A DNA stretch of 64,000 bases from Lactonifactor sp. BIOML-A5 (GCF_009677585.1 NZ_WKYV01000015.1:183625-247624), one strand, 5' to 3'; numbered from the stretch's first letter, positions 46,301 to 55,228 are shown. The notes: generated from the letters alone by a model not told the origin. Program-made: numbers and translations.

Positions 46301-47580
46301 TCCTGACCGCCGATGTCCAGGATACAGTCTACCTCAGGGTCAAAGAAGGCGGCGGCATAATAATGGGATACCGTTTCCACTTCCCCCTCATCCAGCATTA
46401 GTGCTGCCTTTATGAGGGCCTCCCCGTATCCTGTGGAACAGGAGTACGCAATGGTAGCGCTGGAGGGGAGCTGAGTATAGATTTCTTTAATTGCTCTTAT
46501 GGTAGTAGCCAGAGGGCTTCCGTTGTTGCTGCTGTAAAAGGAATAGAGCAGAGAACCATCCTCCCCTACCAGTGCGGCTTTGGTGGTAGTTGAGCCGGCG
46601 TCAATCCCCAGGTAGCAGTTTCCCTCATAGGAAGCGAGATCCGCAGATGCTACATTGTACGCACTCTGACGCTCATTAAAGATGTCGTATTCTTCCTGAG
46701 AGGCAAAAAGAGGCTCCATCCGGTCAACTTCGAATTCCATTTTGATAGAAGAAGCCAGACGGTCTCTCATGCCAAGGAGAGAAACAGTATCCGCATCTTC
46801 TTTTGCGTTCAGGGCGGAACCGATGGCGGCAAAAAGATGAGAATTTGCCGGGATAATGGTATGCGCATCGTCCAGTTTCAGAGTACGGATAAATGCCTCC
46901 CGAAGCTCAGACAGGAAATGCAGCGGACCTCCCAGAAAGGCCACATGGCCCCGAATGGGCTTTCCGCAGGCCAGTCCGCTGATGGTCTGGTTAACCACTG
47001 CCTGGAAAATAGAGGCGGAGAGATCCTCCTTGGTGGCCCCTTCGTTGATGAGAGGCTGAATATCTGTCTTGGCAAAAACACCGCAGCGGGCGGCGATGGA
47101 GTATAGTGCTTTGTAATCCCTGGCGTACTCATTCAGACCCACGGCGTCTGTCTGAAGCAGGGAGGCCATCTGGTCAATAAAAGAGCCTGTCCCGCCGGCA
47201 CAGATTCCGTTCATACGCTGCTCTATATTTCCTTTTTCAAAATATATAATCTTAGCGTCTTCGCCCCCCAGTTCTATGGCTACATCAGTTTGGGGCGCCA
47301 GAGCCTGCAGGGAAGATGAGACCGCAATGACTTCCTGGACAAATGGAACCCCCAGATGTTTTGCCAGGGTAAGTCCGCCGGAACCTGTGATCACAGGTGC
47401 AAGCTGAAGTTCCCCCAGTTTTTCATAGGCATGACCCAGAAGGTGTGCCAGGGTCTCCTGAATATTCGCATAGTGGCGCTCATACTCAGAAAAAACGATC
47501 TCCTGCTCCTCATTTAAAATTGCTATTTTTACGGTAGTAGAGCCAATGTCTATACCTAATGTATATGTAATTTGTTTCAT
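43321..47580 (-). CDS. Giant 2-hydroxyacyl-CoA dehydratase-type activase (two ASKHA domains plus HgdB/DUF2229-like regions)
   Basis: A 1419-residue cytosolic protein related to HgdC/BadF ATPases that inject electrons into 2-hydroxyacyl-CoA dehydratases or benzoyl-CoA reductases. Two activase domains are in tandem: GIDIGSTTVKIAIL (from residue 9) and GIDAGSTTTKAAL (about residue 320), with CAGGTGSF and CSSGCGSF segments, the second holding Cys ligands for a 4Fe-4S cluster. The C-terminal half contains further Cys motifs (CKGCTNHCRL; CYPSLMVVGQ) and a dehydratase-subunit-like fold. This long form is widespread in Clostridia and its substrate is not known. No separate dehydratase genes are adjacent. 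The start is ATG 47580, chosen because a hairpin in the spacer places GGAGG 8 nt away; GTG 47592 is the alternative. Confidence 0.9.
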   Translation of the reverse strand: MKQITYTLGIDIGSTTVKIAILNEEQEIVFSEYERHYANIQETLAHLLGHAYEKLGELQLAPVITGSGGLTLAKHLGVPFVQEVIAVSSSLQALAPQTDVAIELGGEDAKIIYFEKGNIEQRMNGICAGGTGSFIDQMASLLQTDAVGLNEYARDYKALYSIAARCGVFAKTDIQPLINEGATKEDLSASIFQAVVNQTISGLACGKPIRGHVAFLGGPLHFLSELREAFIRTLKLDDAHTIIPANSHLFAAIGSALNAKEDADTVSLLGMRDRLASSIKMEFEVDRMEPLFASQEEYDIFNERQSAYNVASADLASYEGNCYLGIDAGSTTTKAALVGEDGSLLYSFYSSNNGSPLATTIRAIKEIYTQLPSSATIAYSCSTGYGEALIKAALMLDEGEVETVSHYYAAAFFDPEVDCILDIGGQDMKCIKIKNNTVDSVQLNEACSSGCGSFIETFANSLNYSVQDFAKTALFAKHPIDLGTRCTVFMNSKVKQAQKEGAEVSDISAGLAYSVIKNALYKVIKVSDAKELGDHIVVQGGTFYNDAVLRSFEKIADCEAIRPDIAGIMGAFGAALIARERYDVSKETTMLPIEKINTLQFSTSMANCKGCTNHCRLTINKFSGGRQFVTGNRCERGIGKEKNKEHIPNLFEYKYKKLFSYESLTLDKAVRGQVGIPRVLNMFENYPFWHTFFTELKYQVVLSPTSTRKIYELGIESIPSESECYPAKLAHGHVTWLIKQGVKFIFYPCIPYERKEFQDSINHYNCPIVTSYAENIKNNIDELQDDSIVFRNPFMAFTSEEVLTKRLIEEFPDIPESEVRAAAAKGWKEMADSREDIKRKGEETLEYLKETGRRGIVLAGRPYHIDPEIHHGIPDLINSYGIAVLTEDSISHLAPIERPLRVNDQWMYHTRLYAAANYVKTTENLDLIQLNSFGCGLDAVTTDEVYEILAHSGKIYTCLKIDEVNNLGAARIRIRSLIAAIRVREEQKMSRTIVPSSIEKIPFTQEMRQNYTILCPQMSPIHFSILEAAFNASGYHLEVLPNDNKEAVDVGLKYVNNDACYPSLMVVGQIMQALLSGKYDTHRIAIIMSQTGGGCRASNYIGFIRRALEKAGLSYIPVISINLSGLESNPGFKITARLASRLAFAAVFGDILMKCLYRMRPYEKVPGSANELHRKLEKECIAFVGQKHVTIGGFKKLCRKMIREFDSLSITDEVKPRVGIVGEILVKFLPAANNHLAELLEREGAEAVCPDLIDFMCYCFYNLNFKSRYLGFKKSSATLGNLGIKAINWIRKAANEEFAQSVHFTPSADISQLAKMASSIVSVGNQTGEGWFLTGEILELIHNGTPNVVCTQPFGCLPNHIVGKGVIKAVRKEYPQANIVAIDYDPGASEVNQLNRIKLMLSTAQKNLKKSGSGKPEIR

Positions 47581-47588
47581 AACCTTGT

Positions 47589-47611
47589 TCACAGGTCGCC
47601 CTGTGACCTCC
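47589..47611 (-). promoter_or_regulatory. Structured ribosome binding site of the activase gene
   Basis: On the minus strand GGAGG (47611-47607) is followed at once by a perfect hairpin TCACAGG-GCGA-CCTGTGA (47606-47589), then 8 nt and ATG 47580. Folding would bring the site to the ideal distance from ATG and bury the alternative GTG. Confidence 0.55.
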
Positions 47612-47681
47612 TCACTGTGAAATTAAATAACCATTTCTTTCCTATTATATGCAGTTTTATGGGGTAACAAAACTACATAAC

Positions 47682-47710
47682 ATTATACGACAATAAAGGT
47701 TAAATTACAA
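47682..47710 (-). promoter_or_regulatory. Promoter of the activase gene
   Basis: On the minus strand: TTGTAA (47710-47705), 17-bp spacer, TATAAT (47687-47682). Confidence 0.5.
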
Positions 47711-47748
47711 ATAAAAATGTTGTGAAGAAGTTGTGAAGATAAATTCTC

Positions 47749-47777
47749 TTGAAATTCGTAAGGCTTTTGGATATACT
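47749..47777 (+). promoter_or_regulatory. tgt promoter
   Basis: TTGAAA, 17-bp spacer, TATACT, 32 bp before the tgt ATG, so the leader is very short. Confidence 0.6.
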
Positions 47778-47809
47778 TAGACTACATGCTGATAAAAAGG
47801 AAGAGTACT

Positions 47810-48931
47810 ATGTATAAGATATTAAAAAAAGACGGAAAAGCAAAAAGAGCTGAATTTACTACTGTTCACGGCACCATTCAGACTCCGGTTTTTATGAATG
47901 TGGGAACAGCAGCTGCCATAAAAGGTGCGGTAGCCACCACAGATCTGAAAGAGATTGGAACCCAGGTAGAACTTTCCAATACGTACCACCTTCACGTGAG
48001 ACCGGGAGATGAGGTGGTGAAAAAGATGGGAGGCCTCCATAAGTTTATGAACTGGGACAGGCCTATTCTCACGGATTCGGGAGGATTCCAGGTGTTTTCC
48101 CTGGCAGGGCTTAGAAAAATCAAAGAAGAGGGAGTGTATTTTCAATCCCATATAGATGGAAGAAAGATTTTTATGGGGCCTGAGGAAAGTATGCAGATTC
48201 AATCCAACCTGGCCTCCACCATTGCCATGGCTTTTGACGAGTGCCCTTCAAGTGTGGCTTCCAGAGAATACGTACAGGCGTCTGTGGACAGGACTACCCG
48301 CTGGCTTTGGCGCTGCAGGGCAGAGATGGAACGTCTGAATCAAAAAGAAGATACCATAAACAGACACCAGCTTTTATTCGGGATCAATCAGGGGGCTGTC
48401 TACGAGGACATTCGGATTGCGCATGCAAGAGAGATTGCGGACATGGATTTGGACGGCTATGCCGTAGGCGGTCTTGCTGTAGGGGAATCTCATGAGGAAA
48501 TGTACCGCATCTTGGACGCAGTAGTACCCTGTCTTCCGGAGGAGAAACCAACCTATCTTATGGGGGTGGGGACGCCGGCTAACATTTTAGAAGCAGTGGA
48601 TCGGGGCGTAGACTTTTTTGACTGCGTGTATCCCACCAGAAATGGCCGCCATGGACATGTATACACGAATCTGGGAAAACTGAATTTATTTAATGCAAAA
48701 TTCGAGTTGGATTCCAGACCCATTGAGGAGGGGTGCCAGTGCCCGGCCTGCCGTAATTACAGCAGGGCTTATATCCGGCATCTGCTGAAGGCAAAAGAGA
48801 TGCTGGGAATGCGTCTCTGTGTGCTCCACAACCTCTATTTTTATAATAAAATGATGGAAGAGATCAGAGAGGCTATAGAACAGGGAACTTATCAGGAGTA
48901 CAAGAAACAAAAGCTGGAAGGATTTCTCTGA
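47810..48931 (+). CDS. tgt: tRNA-guanine transglycosylase
   Basis: Exchanges guanine 34 of His, Asp, Asn and Tyr tRNAs for preQ1 on the way to queuosine (EC 2.4.2.29). The protein has 373 residues. The catalytic Asp lies in LTDSGGFQVFSL, the nucleophile Asp in DFFDCVYPTR, and the Zn site in the C-terminal C-x-C-x2-C motif CQCPAC followed by a later His. The start is ATG 47810 after AAGGAAGAG; the upstream in-frame ATG at 47786 lies almost on the promoter. queA and ruvB, frequent neighbours, are absent; yajC follows after one intervening gene. Confidence 0.97.
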   Translation: MYKILKKDGKAKRAEFTTVHGTIQTPVFMNVGTAAAIKGAVATTDLKEIGTQVELSNTYHLHVRPGDEVVKKMGGLHKFMNWDRPILTDSGGFQVFSLAGLRKIKEEGVYFQSHIDGRKIFMGPEESMQIQSNLASTIAMAFDECPSSVASREYVQASVDRTTRWLWRCRAEMERLNQKEDTINRHQLLFGINQGAVYEDIRIAHAREIADMDLDGYAVGGLAVGESHEEMYRILDAVVPCLPEEKPTYLMGVGTPANILEAVDRGVDFFDCVYPTRNGRHGHVYTNLGKLNLFNAKFELDSRPIEEGCQCPACRNYSRAYIRHLLKAKEMLGMRLCVLHNLYFYNKMMEEIREAIEQGTYQEYKKQKLEGFL

Positions 48932-48978
48932 CAGCGGGGGGTTGCAAAAGAAGCAGAGATACAGTATAATAGCAATTG

Positions 48979-49030
48979 CAAAAGAGCTTATGCGGATCAT
49001 ATTTTTATGTGGCCGCAAAGCTCTTTTTTT
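48979..49030 (+). terminator. Terminator after tgt
   Basis: AAGAGCTTATGCGG pairs with CCGCAAAGCTCTT (one bulge) around a long loop, followed by T7. Confidence 0.65.
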
Positions 49031-49060
49031 GATTGCTGCATTATATTAAAGGAGGATAAC

Positions 49061-49930
49061 ATGTTGAACAGAGCGAAAAGAATCATAAAGGAAATTGGAA
49101 TGGAACTCATCGGCAGCGCGCTGATTGCAGTGGGACTCTATAATTTTGCGGTTACGTCAGAATTCCCCATGACAGGCTTCTCCGGTATTTCTCTGATACT
49201 CAACCGGCTGTTTCACCTGCCCATAGGCCTTACGATCATCGTTTTAAATATTCCCGTTGCCCTGCTCTGCTACAGGCTTCTGGGAAGGGGCTTTTTTTTG
49301 CGGTCTCTCCGCTGTATTGTTATATCCTCTGTCATGATAGACTACGTGGCGCCTCTGCTTCCGGTATATACGGGGAGCCGGATGCTCTCGGCAATCTGCA
49401 CCGGGGTACTTGGAGGGCTGGGGTATGCCCTGATCTACATGCAGAATTCATCCACCGGGGGCACCGATTTTGTGATTATGGCAGTAAAGGCTGTGAAACC
49501 ATATTTGTCACTGGGCAAGATTGCTTTTTTGTCGGATATTGGGATTATTGTTCTTGGAGGACTTATTTTTAGAGACGTTGACGGAATTATCTATGGAATG
49601 ATCATCAACTTTTTGTTTGCCGTGGCGGTCGACAAAGTGGTCTACGGGGTAAATGCCGGAAAGATGGCGCTGATAGTCACAGATTACGGAAAAAAAGTGA
49701 CAGATGCCATCGACGAGTGCTGCGGAAGGGGAAGCACGATTCTCCCGGCTTCGGGGGGATACAAACAAGGAAAAAAGCAGGTAGTGATGTGTGCCTGCAA
49801 CAATAAACAGATGTATTTTGTTCAGCAAAAAGTAAAGGAAGTGGATGAAAATGCGTTTACCATTATATTGGAATCCAATGAAGTCCACGGGGAAGGATTC
49901 CGGATGTTTAACATCGGGGAACAGGGATAG
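49061..49930 (+). CDS. YitT family membrane protein
   Basis: A 289-residue protein with five predicted N-terminal helices (DUF161-like; first helix IGSALIAVGLYNFAVTSEFP, about 15-35) and a soluble C-terminal DUF2179 domain (about 215-289, with GRGSTILPASGGYKQGKKQ). Family function is not established. The start is ATG 49061, after AAAGGAGG with 6-7 nt spacing; the longer frame from 49007 runs through the tgt terminator. Neighbours give no hint of a role. Confidence 0.92.
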   Translation: MLNRAKRIIKEIGMELIGSALIAVGLYNFAVTSEFPMTGFSGISLILNRLFHLPIGLTIIVLNIPVALLCYRLLGRGFFLRSLRCIVISSVMIDYVAPLLPVYTGSRMLSAICTGVLGGLGYALIYMQNSSTGGTDFVIMAVKAVKPYLSLGKIAFLSDIGIIVLGGLIFRDVDGIIYGMIINFLFAVAVDKVVYGVNAGKMALIVTDYGKKVTDAIDECCGRGSTILPASGGYKQGKKQVVMCACNNKQMYFVQQKVKEVDENAFTIILESNEVHGEGFRMFNIGEQG

Positions 49931-49983
49931 AGCCGGATATGGCTCATTTTCCCATTAAAATTACATTAAATTGTCAAAAAGCC

Positions 49984-50012
49984 TTGAAGAAATACTGTTT
50001 TTTGTGTATTAT
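49984..50012 (+). promoter_or_regulatory. yajC promoter
   Basis: TTGAAG, 17-bp spacer, TATTAT, about 46 bp before the ATG. Confidence 0.5.
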
Positions 50013-50058
50013 TGTACTAATGTCTGAAATGCAATAAACAAAACAGGAGGAATGGATT

Positions 50059-50370
50059 ATGTTATTAACAGCCAGTGCATCAGCAGGCGGTTCATGGCTT
50101 ACCATGTTATTGCCATTGGTGCTTTTCTTTGCTCTTATGTATTTTATGATCATGAGACCGCAGAAGAAGGAACAGCAGAGAGTGAAAGCGATGTTATCAT
50201 CTATGGAGGTAGGCGATAGTGTAGTTACTACCAGCGGATTCTATGGAGTCATCATTGATATTACAGATGAGGATGTTATACTTGAGTTCGGTAACAACAA
50301 AAATTGTCGTATTCCCATGAGAAAAGCTGCGATTGCAGAAGTTGAAAAGGCAGAGGTAGCTGAAAATTAA
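50059..50370 (+). CDS. yajC: Preprotein translocase subunit YajC
   Basis: Small accessory subunit of the Sec translocase, 103 residues. A single helix (about 15-33, LLPLVLFFALMYFMIM) is followed by the family hallmark RPQKKEQQRVKAML and a small cytoplasmic domain (SMEVGDSVVTTSGFYGVI). AGGAGG lies 9 nt before the ATG. secD and secF, which usually follow, are absent; the gene has its own promoter and terminator. Confidence 0.95.
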   Translation: MLLTASASAGGSWLTMLLPLVLFFALMYFMIMRPQKKEQQRVKAMLSSMEVGDSVVTTSGFYGVIIDITDEDVILEFGNNKNCRIPMRKAAIAEVEKAEVAEN

Positions 50371-50376
50371 GAGAGA

Positions 50377-50410
50377 AAGATGTTGTCCGGGGACAGCATC
50401 TTTTTATTTT
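50377..50410 (+). terminator. yajC terminator
   Basis: AAGATGTTGTCC pairs with GGACAGCATCTT, followed by TTTATTTT. Confidence 0.8.
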
Positions 50411-50445
50411 ATTGCATACTTTACGCCCGGTGCTGTACTTTATTC

Positions 50446-50474
50446 TTGAAAAGTGGCGAAAAATGAATTAATAT
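50446..50474 (+). promoter_or_regulatory. Promoter of the leuB-ilvD-ilvB operon
   Basis: TTGAAA, 17-bp spacer, TAATAT. Predicted transcription starts near 50481, just before the structured leader. Confidence 0.45.
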
Positions 50475-50488
50475 ATATAGTATTATAG

Positions 50489-50552
50489 GCTATCCCCAAA
50501 GGGCACCCCTTAACTAATGCTCCGGGGCATGCGGCGCATGCCGTGTGATAGC
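50489..50552 (+). promoter_or_regulatory. Compact structured leader upstream of leuB
   Basis: An outer stem GCTATC (50489-50494) with GATAGC (50547-50552) encloses a perfect hairpin GGCATGC-GGC-GCATGCC (50526-50542) and an alternative pairing CCCC with GGGG that competes with it. There is no T-box sequence, leucine-rich leader peptide or T run, so if it regulates it would act on translation, 37 nt before the leuB start. Not matched by eye to a known riboswitch. Confidence 0.4.
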
Positions 50553-50589
50553 GTATTCAGGCTGATGACATGACAGAAAGGGAGAGATT

Positions 50590-51675
50590 ATGAATTATAA
50601 AATTGCATTGATCCGGGGAGATGGTATCGGACCGGAGATTGTACGGGAAGCAAAAAAAGTGTTGGACAAAGTATGTGATATCTACGGACATACCTTTTCA
50701 TATGAAGAAGTCCTGTTAGGCGGGGCTTCTATTGACGTTCACGGGGTACCCCTGACAGAGGAAGCGGTGGAGACTGCCAGAAGCTGTGACGCAGTCCTTA
50801 TGGGCTCTATCGGAGGAGACGCCAGGACTTCTCCCTGGTATCAGTTAGAACCGTCCAAAAGACCGGAAGCAGGGCTTCTTGCCATAAGAAAGCAGTTGAA
50901 TCTGTTTGCGAATCTGCGGCCGGCGTATTTGTATGAAGAATTAAAGGATGCCTGCCCGCTGAAGGAAGACATTATCGGTGAAGGCTTTGACATGATGATT
51001 ATGAGGGAGCTGACCGGAGGTCTGTATTTCGGAGAGAGAAGGACCACTGTGGAAGACGGCGTGGAAACCGCTGTTGATACTCTTACATACAATGAAAAAG
51101 AGATCCGGCGCATTGCCGTACGGGCGTTTGACATTGCCATGAAACGACGGAAAAAGGTTACCAGTGTGGATAAGGCCAATGTACTGGATTCCTCCAGACT
51201 CTGGAGAAAGGTAGTGGAGGAAGTGGCAAAGGATTATCCGGAAGTTGCTCTGGAGCATATGCTGGTAGATAATTGTGCTATGCAGCTGGTGCATAATCCG
51301 GGACAATTCGATGTGATTCTCACAGAGAATATGTTTGGAGATATTTTATCTGATGAAGCAAGTATGGTAACCGGGTCCATCGGCATGCTGTCTTCTGCAA
51401 GTCTTAATGAGACAAAGTTCGGACTCTATGAGCCAAGTCACGGATCTGCCCCGGATATTGCGGGCAGGGATCTGGCTAACCCAATTGCGACTATACTCTC
51501 GGCGGCAATGCTGCTGCGCTATTCCCTTGATCTGGATAAGGAAGCGGATGCCGTGGAAGCGGCAGTACAGAAAGTGCTGAAGGACGGATACCGTACGGGC
51601 GATATTATGGCAGATGGTATGGAACAGGTAGGCACGGAGCGGATGGGAGATTTGATTGCGGCAGAGATCCGGTAA
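50590..51675 (+). CDS. leuB: 3-Isopropylmalate dehydrogenase
   Basis: Oxidises and decarboxylates 3-isopropylmalate in leucine synthesis (EC 1.1.1.85). The protein has 361 residues. Visible motifs: [11 protein letters not shown] at the N-terminus, [17 protein letters not shown] with substrate-binding Arg residues, the VDNCAMQLV segment, the [12 protein letters not shown] metal-binding Asp motif, and [12 protein letters not shown] for NAD. GGGAGAG precedes the ATG. First gene of an operon with ilvD and ilvB; leuA, leuC and leuD are not in the window. Confidence 0.97.
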   Translation: MNYKIALIRGDGIGPEIVREAKKVLDKVCDIYGHTFSYEEVLLGGASIDVHGVPLTEEAVETARSCDAVLMGSIGGDARTSPWYQLEPSKRPEAGLLAIRKQLNLFANLRPAYLYEELKDACPLKEDIIGEGFDMMIMRELTGGLYFGERRTTVEDGVETAVDTLTYNEKEIRRIAVRAFDIAMKRRKKVTSVDKANVLDSSRLWRKVVEEVAKDYPEVALEHMLVDNCAMQLVHNPGQFDVILTENMFGDILSDEASMVTGSIGMLSSASLNETKFGLYEPSHGSAPDIAGRDLANPIATILSAAMLLRYSLDLDKEADAVEAAVQKVLKDGYRTGDIMADGMEQVGTERMGDLIAAEIR

Positions 51676-51748
51676 GAAGATAAGAATCTGCCATACGGCA
51701 ACCCCTTTTTGGGGGAGAGAATTATAAGAATCAGAAAGGGAAAAAATT

Positions 51749-53419
51749 ATGAGAAGTGATGCAGTGACAAAGGGGGTACAGCAGGCACCCCACAGGTCTT
51801 TATTTAACGCACTTGGTCTGACCAGGGAAGAGATGGAGCGCCCGTTGATTGGTATTGTGAGTTCTTACAATGAGATTGTACCGGGACACATGAATCTGGA
51901 TAAAATTGTAGAAGCTGTCAAAATGGGAGTGGCCATGGCAGGCGGGACACCCAGAGTCTTTCCGGCGATTGCTGTGTGCGACGGAATTGCCATGGGACAC
52001 GTGGGAATGAAGTATTCCCTGGTGACCAGAGATTTAATCTGTGATTCCACAGAGGCAATGGCTATAGCCCATCAGTTTGACGCCCTGGTAATGGTGCCGA
52101 ACTGTGATAAAAATGTTCCGGGGCTTTTGATGGCAGCGGCAAGACTTAATATCCCCACAGTGTTCGTCAGCGGCGGACCTATGCTGGCAGGGCATATACA
52201 CGGTTCTAAGACCAGTCTGTCCAGTATGTTTGAGGCTGTTGGTGCATACAGCGCCAATAAAATGACCGGAAAAGAAGTAGAAGAATTCGAGAGGAAGGCT
52301 TGTCCTACCTGCGGATCCTGCTCCGGGATGTATACGGCAAACAGCATGAACTGTCTCACAGAGGTGCTGGGCATGGGACTTGGGGGCAACGGCACGATCC
52401 CGGCAGTCTATTCGGAGAGACTGCGTCTGGCCAAGCACGCAGGCATGAAGGTGATGGAGATGCTGGAAAAAGATATCCGTCCCAGAGACATTATGACAAA
52501 AGATGCATTTATGAATGCGCTCACCGTAGATATGGCCCTGGGCTGCTCTACCAACAGTATGCTTCATCTGCCGGCCATTGCTCACGAGGCAGGGGTGGAG
52601 CTGAGCCCGTCTACTGCCAACGAGATCAGCGCCAAAACACCTAATCTTTGCCACCTGGCACCGGCCGGACATACATATATTGAGGAGCTGAATGAGGCAG
52701 GCGGCGTATATGCAGTGATGAATGAATTGAATAAAAAGGGCCTGCTGCATACAGATTGTATGACGGTAACCGGACATACAGTGGGAGAAAATATTAAGGA
52801 CTGTGTGAATAAGAACCCTGATGTCATTCGTCCAATTGACAATCCCTACAGTGAAACAGGAGGAATTGCTGTTTTAAAGGGCAATCTGGCGCCGGATACT
52901 GCTGTGGTAAAGCGTTCCGCAGTAGTTCCTGAGATGATGGTTCATGAGGGACCTGCCCGGGTATTTGACTGTGAGGAGGATGCCTCGGAGGCAATTCTCT
53001 CCGGCAAAATAGCTGCAGGGGATGTTGTGGTTATCCGCTATGAGGGCCCAAAAGGGGGACCGGGTATGAGAGAGATGCTCAATCCTACCTCCCAGATTGC
53101 CGGGATGGGACTGGGATCATCAGTTGCCCTGATTACAGACGGACGTTTCAGCGGCGCATCCAGAGGTGCGTCCATTGGCCACGTATCACCGGAGGCAGCT
53201 GTGGGCGGACCTATCGCACTGGTGGAAGAAGGCGATATTATAAAAATCAATATTCCCGAGAATTCTTTGGAACTGTTGGTATCACCGGAAGAAATGGAAG
53301 AGAGAAGAAAGAATTGGAAACCCAGAGAGCCTAAGATTACAACCGGCTATCTGGCACGCTATGCATCTATGGTTACCAGCGGCAGCCGGGGTGCGATATT
53401 AGAAATACCGAAACAGTAA
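51749..53419 (+). CDS. ilvD: Dihydroxy-acid dehydratase
   Basis: Dehydrates dihydroxy acids to the 2-keto precursors of valine and isoleucine (EC 4.2.1.9). The protein has 556 residues. Fe-S ligands are visible in [10 protein letters not shown] and [18 protein letters not shown]; the conserved C-terminal motif [15 protein letters not shown] is intact. AAAGGG lies about 8 nt before the ATG. The 73-nt gap after leuB contains a CCCC-TTTTT-GGGG hairpin that may modulate transcript processing. Confidence 0.97.
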   Translation: MRSDAVTKGVQQAPHRSLFNALGLTREEMERPLIGIVSSYNEIVPGHMNLDKIVEAVKMGVAMAGGTPRVFPAIAVCDGIAMGHVGMKYSLVTRDLICDSTEAMAIAHQFDALVMVPNCDKNVPGLLMAAARLNIPTVFVSGGPMLAGHIHGSKTSLSSMFEAVGAYSANKMTGKEVEEFERKACPTCGSCSGMYTANSMNCLTEVLGMGLGGNGTIPAVYSERLRLAKHAGMKVMEMLEKDIRPRDIMTKDAFMNALTVDMALGCSTNSMLHLPAIAHEAGVELSPSTANEISAKTPNLCHLAPAGHTYIEELNEAGGVYAVMNELNKKGLLHTDCMTVTGHTVGENIKDCVNKNPDVIRPIDNPYSETGGIAVLKGNLAPDTAVVKRSAVVPEMMVHEGPARVFDCEEDASEAILSGKIAAGDVVVIRYEGPKGGPGMREMLNPTSQIAGMGLGSSVALITDGRFSGASRGASIGHVSPEAAVGGPIALVEEGDIIKINIPENSLELLVSPEEMEERRKNWKPREPKITTGYLARYASMVTSGSRGAILEIPKQ

Positions 53420-53434
53420 AGGAGGAAGCGGAGT

Positions 53435-55114
53435 ATGCAGCTGACAGGTTCTGAGATTGTAATTGAGTGTTTAAAGGAACAAGGGGTAGATACTGTATTT
53501 GGGTATCCGGGAGGAACCATTTTAAATGTATATGATGAGTTATACAGGCATAGGGAGGAGATTCATCACGTGCTTACCTCCCACGAACAGGGGGCGGCCC
53601 ACGCCGCGGACGGGTATGCCAGAGCAACGGGAAAAGTAGGTGTCTGTATGGCAACCTCAGGTCCGGGTGCCACGAACCTGGTAACGGGAATCGCTACGGC
53701 CTATATGGATTCCATTCCTGTAGTGGCTATTACAGCTAATGTTGGAGTACCTCTTCTAGGGAGAGACAGCTTTCAGGAAATTGACATTGCAGGCGTTGTG
53801 ATGCCTATTACCAAATACAGCTTTATCGTAAAGGATGTAACAAAACTGGCAGATACGCTCCGCCGTGCATTTACCATTGCAAAAAGCGGACGGCCCGGCC
53901 CGGTACTGGTGGATATTACAAAAGATGTAACTGCAAATAAAGCAGAGTACACCTATGAGAAACCTCTGGAGATACAGCCCTTTACAGCTAAAATCACAGA
54001 GGAGGATCTGGAGAGGGCGGTGGAACTGATTCAGAATGCTCACAAGCCATATATATTTGTGGGCGGCGGTGCGATAAGTTCCGGCGCATCCGAAGAAGTA
54101 AGAGTGCTGGCAAGAAAGATTCAGGCACCGGTTACCGATACCCTGATGGGAAAAGGGGCGTTTCCGGGAGAAGACCCTCTCTATACAGGTATGCTGGGCA
54201 TGCATGGAACCAAAACCTCTAACCTCGGCGTAACGGAATGTGATTTGCTCATTACCATAGGCGCCAGGTTCAGTGACCGCGTTACAGGCAATGCCAAGAA
54301 TTTTGCACGAAACGCTAAAATTCTTCAGATCGATGTTGATGCTGCTGAGATCAATAAAAACGTAATTGTGGATGCCTCTGTCATAGGAGATGTGAAAGAA
54401 GTGCTGAAACGCCTCAATGAGAGGGTGGCGCCGAAAGATCACACCTACTGGCTGACCCATATCAAAGATATGAAAGAAAAGTATCCTTTAAAATATAATA
54501 AAAACGGACTCAGCGGGCCGTTTGTTATAGAAGAAATCTATCGGGTGACCAACGGGGATGCTGTCATTGTAACTGAAGTGGGGCAGCACCAGATGTGGGC
54601 AGCTCAGTACTATAAGTATAAGGAGCCCAGGACATTTTTGACGTCAGGGGGACTGGGGACTATGGGATACGGCCTCGGCGCATCTATCGGCGCCAAGATT
54701 GCGAAACCGGAGAAGACAGTAATCAATATCGCAGGGGACGGCTGTTTCCGTATGAACATGAATGAGATTGCCACAGCAGTTCGAAACGAACTTCCTCTCA
54801 TACAGGTTGTGATTAATAATCATGTGCTTGGAATGGTCCGCCAGTGGCAGACTCTGTTCTACGGAGAGCGGTACTCCCATACCATATTAAATGATAAGGT
54901 TGATTTTGTGAAGTTCGCAGAGTCCATGGGCGCAGTGGGAATCCGTGTGACAAAGCCTGAGGAAGTTGAGCCCGCTCTGAAAAAAGCCATAGAGTTAAAC
55001 ACCACAGTCGTGATTGAGTGCATCGTTGACTGCGACGATAAAGTATTCCCTATGGTATCACCGGGAGCGAATATTGAGGAGGCATTTGACGAGGAAGACT
55101 TAAATCAGAGATAG
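53435..55114 (+). CDS. ilvB: Acetolactate synthase, large catalytic subunit
   Basis: Thiamine-diphosphate enzyme forming acetolactate or acetohydroxybutyrate (EC 2.2.1.6); 559 residues. The N-terminal TPP-activating Glu is in SHEQGAAHAADGYA, the central FAD-like domain is complete, and the C-terminal TPP motif is GDGCFRMNMNEIATA followed by INNHVLGMVRQWQ. The anabolic type is supported by the operon with ilvD and leuB. No ilvN regulatory subunit follows. AGGAGG lies 7-8 nt before the ATG. Confidence 0.96.
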   Translation: MQLTGSEIVIECLKEQGVDTVFGYPGGTILNVYDELYRHREEIHHVLTSHEQGAAHAADGYARATGKVGVCMATSGPGATNLVTGIATAYMDSIPVVAITANVGVPLLGRDSFQEIDIAGVVMPITKYSFIVKDVTKLADTLRRAFTIAKSGRPGPVLVDITKDVTANKAEYTYEKPLEIQPFTAKITEEDLERAVELIQNAHKPYIFVGGGAISSGASEEVRVLARKIQAPVTDTLMGKGAFPGEDPLYTGMLGMHGTKTSNLGVTECDLLITIGARFSDRVTGNAKNFARNAKILQIDVDAAEINKNVIVDASVIGDVKEVLKRLNERVAPKDHTYWLTHIKDMKEKYPLKYNKNGLSGPFVIEEIYRVTNGDAVIVTEVGQHQMWAAQYYKYKEPRTFLTSGGLGTMGYGLGASIGAKIAKPEKTVINIAGDGCFRMNMNEIATAVRNELPLIQVVINNHVLGMVRQWQTLFYGERYSHTILNDKVDFVKFAESMGAVGIRVTKPEEVEPALKKAIELNTTVVIECIVDCDDKVFPMVSPGANIEEAFDEEDLNQR

Positions 55115-55145
55115 GATGTCTTTCCAAAGAAGACAAATGTTTTTA

Positions 55146-55174
55146 TTGACAAAAATATGTCAAAGAAGTAGAAT
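55146..55174 (+). promoter_or_regulatory. serC promoter
   Basis: TTGACA, 17-bp spacer, TAGAAT, 55 bp before the serC start. Confidence 0.65.
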
Positions 55175-55228
55175 GTTCATTGATGTGATATATGAAAGAA
55201 AAGAATGAACATTAGGAGGAAGAGTAAA

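Noticed and set aside
50553..50580. GCTGATGACATGACA before leuB, reminiscent of part of a fluoride riboswitch
   Set aside because: The other conserved parts of that riboswitch are absent, and the gene context (leucine synthesis) does not fit.
50411..50589. T-box or ppGpp/ykkC riboswitch before leuB
   Set aside because: No T-box consensus, specifier loop or terminator, and none of the conserved ykkC motifs could be recognised.
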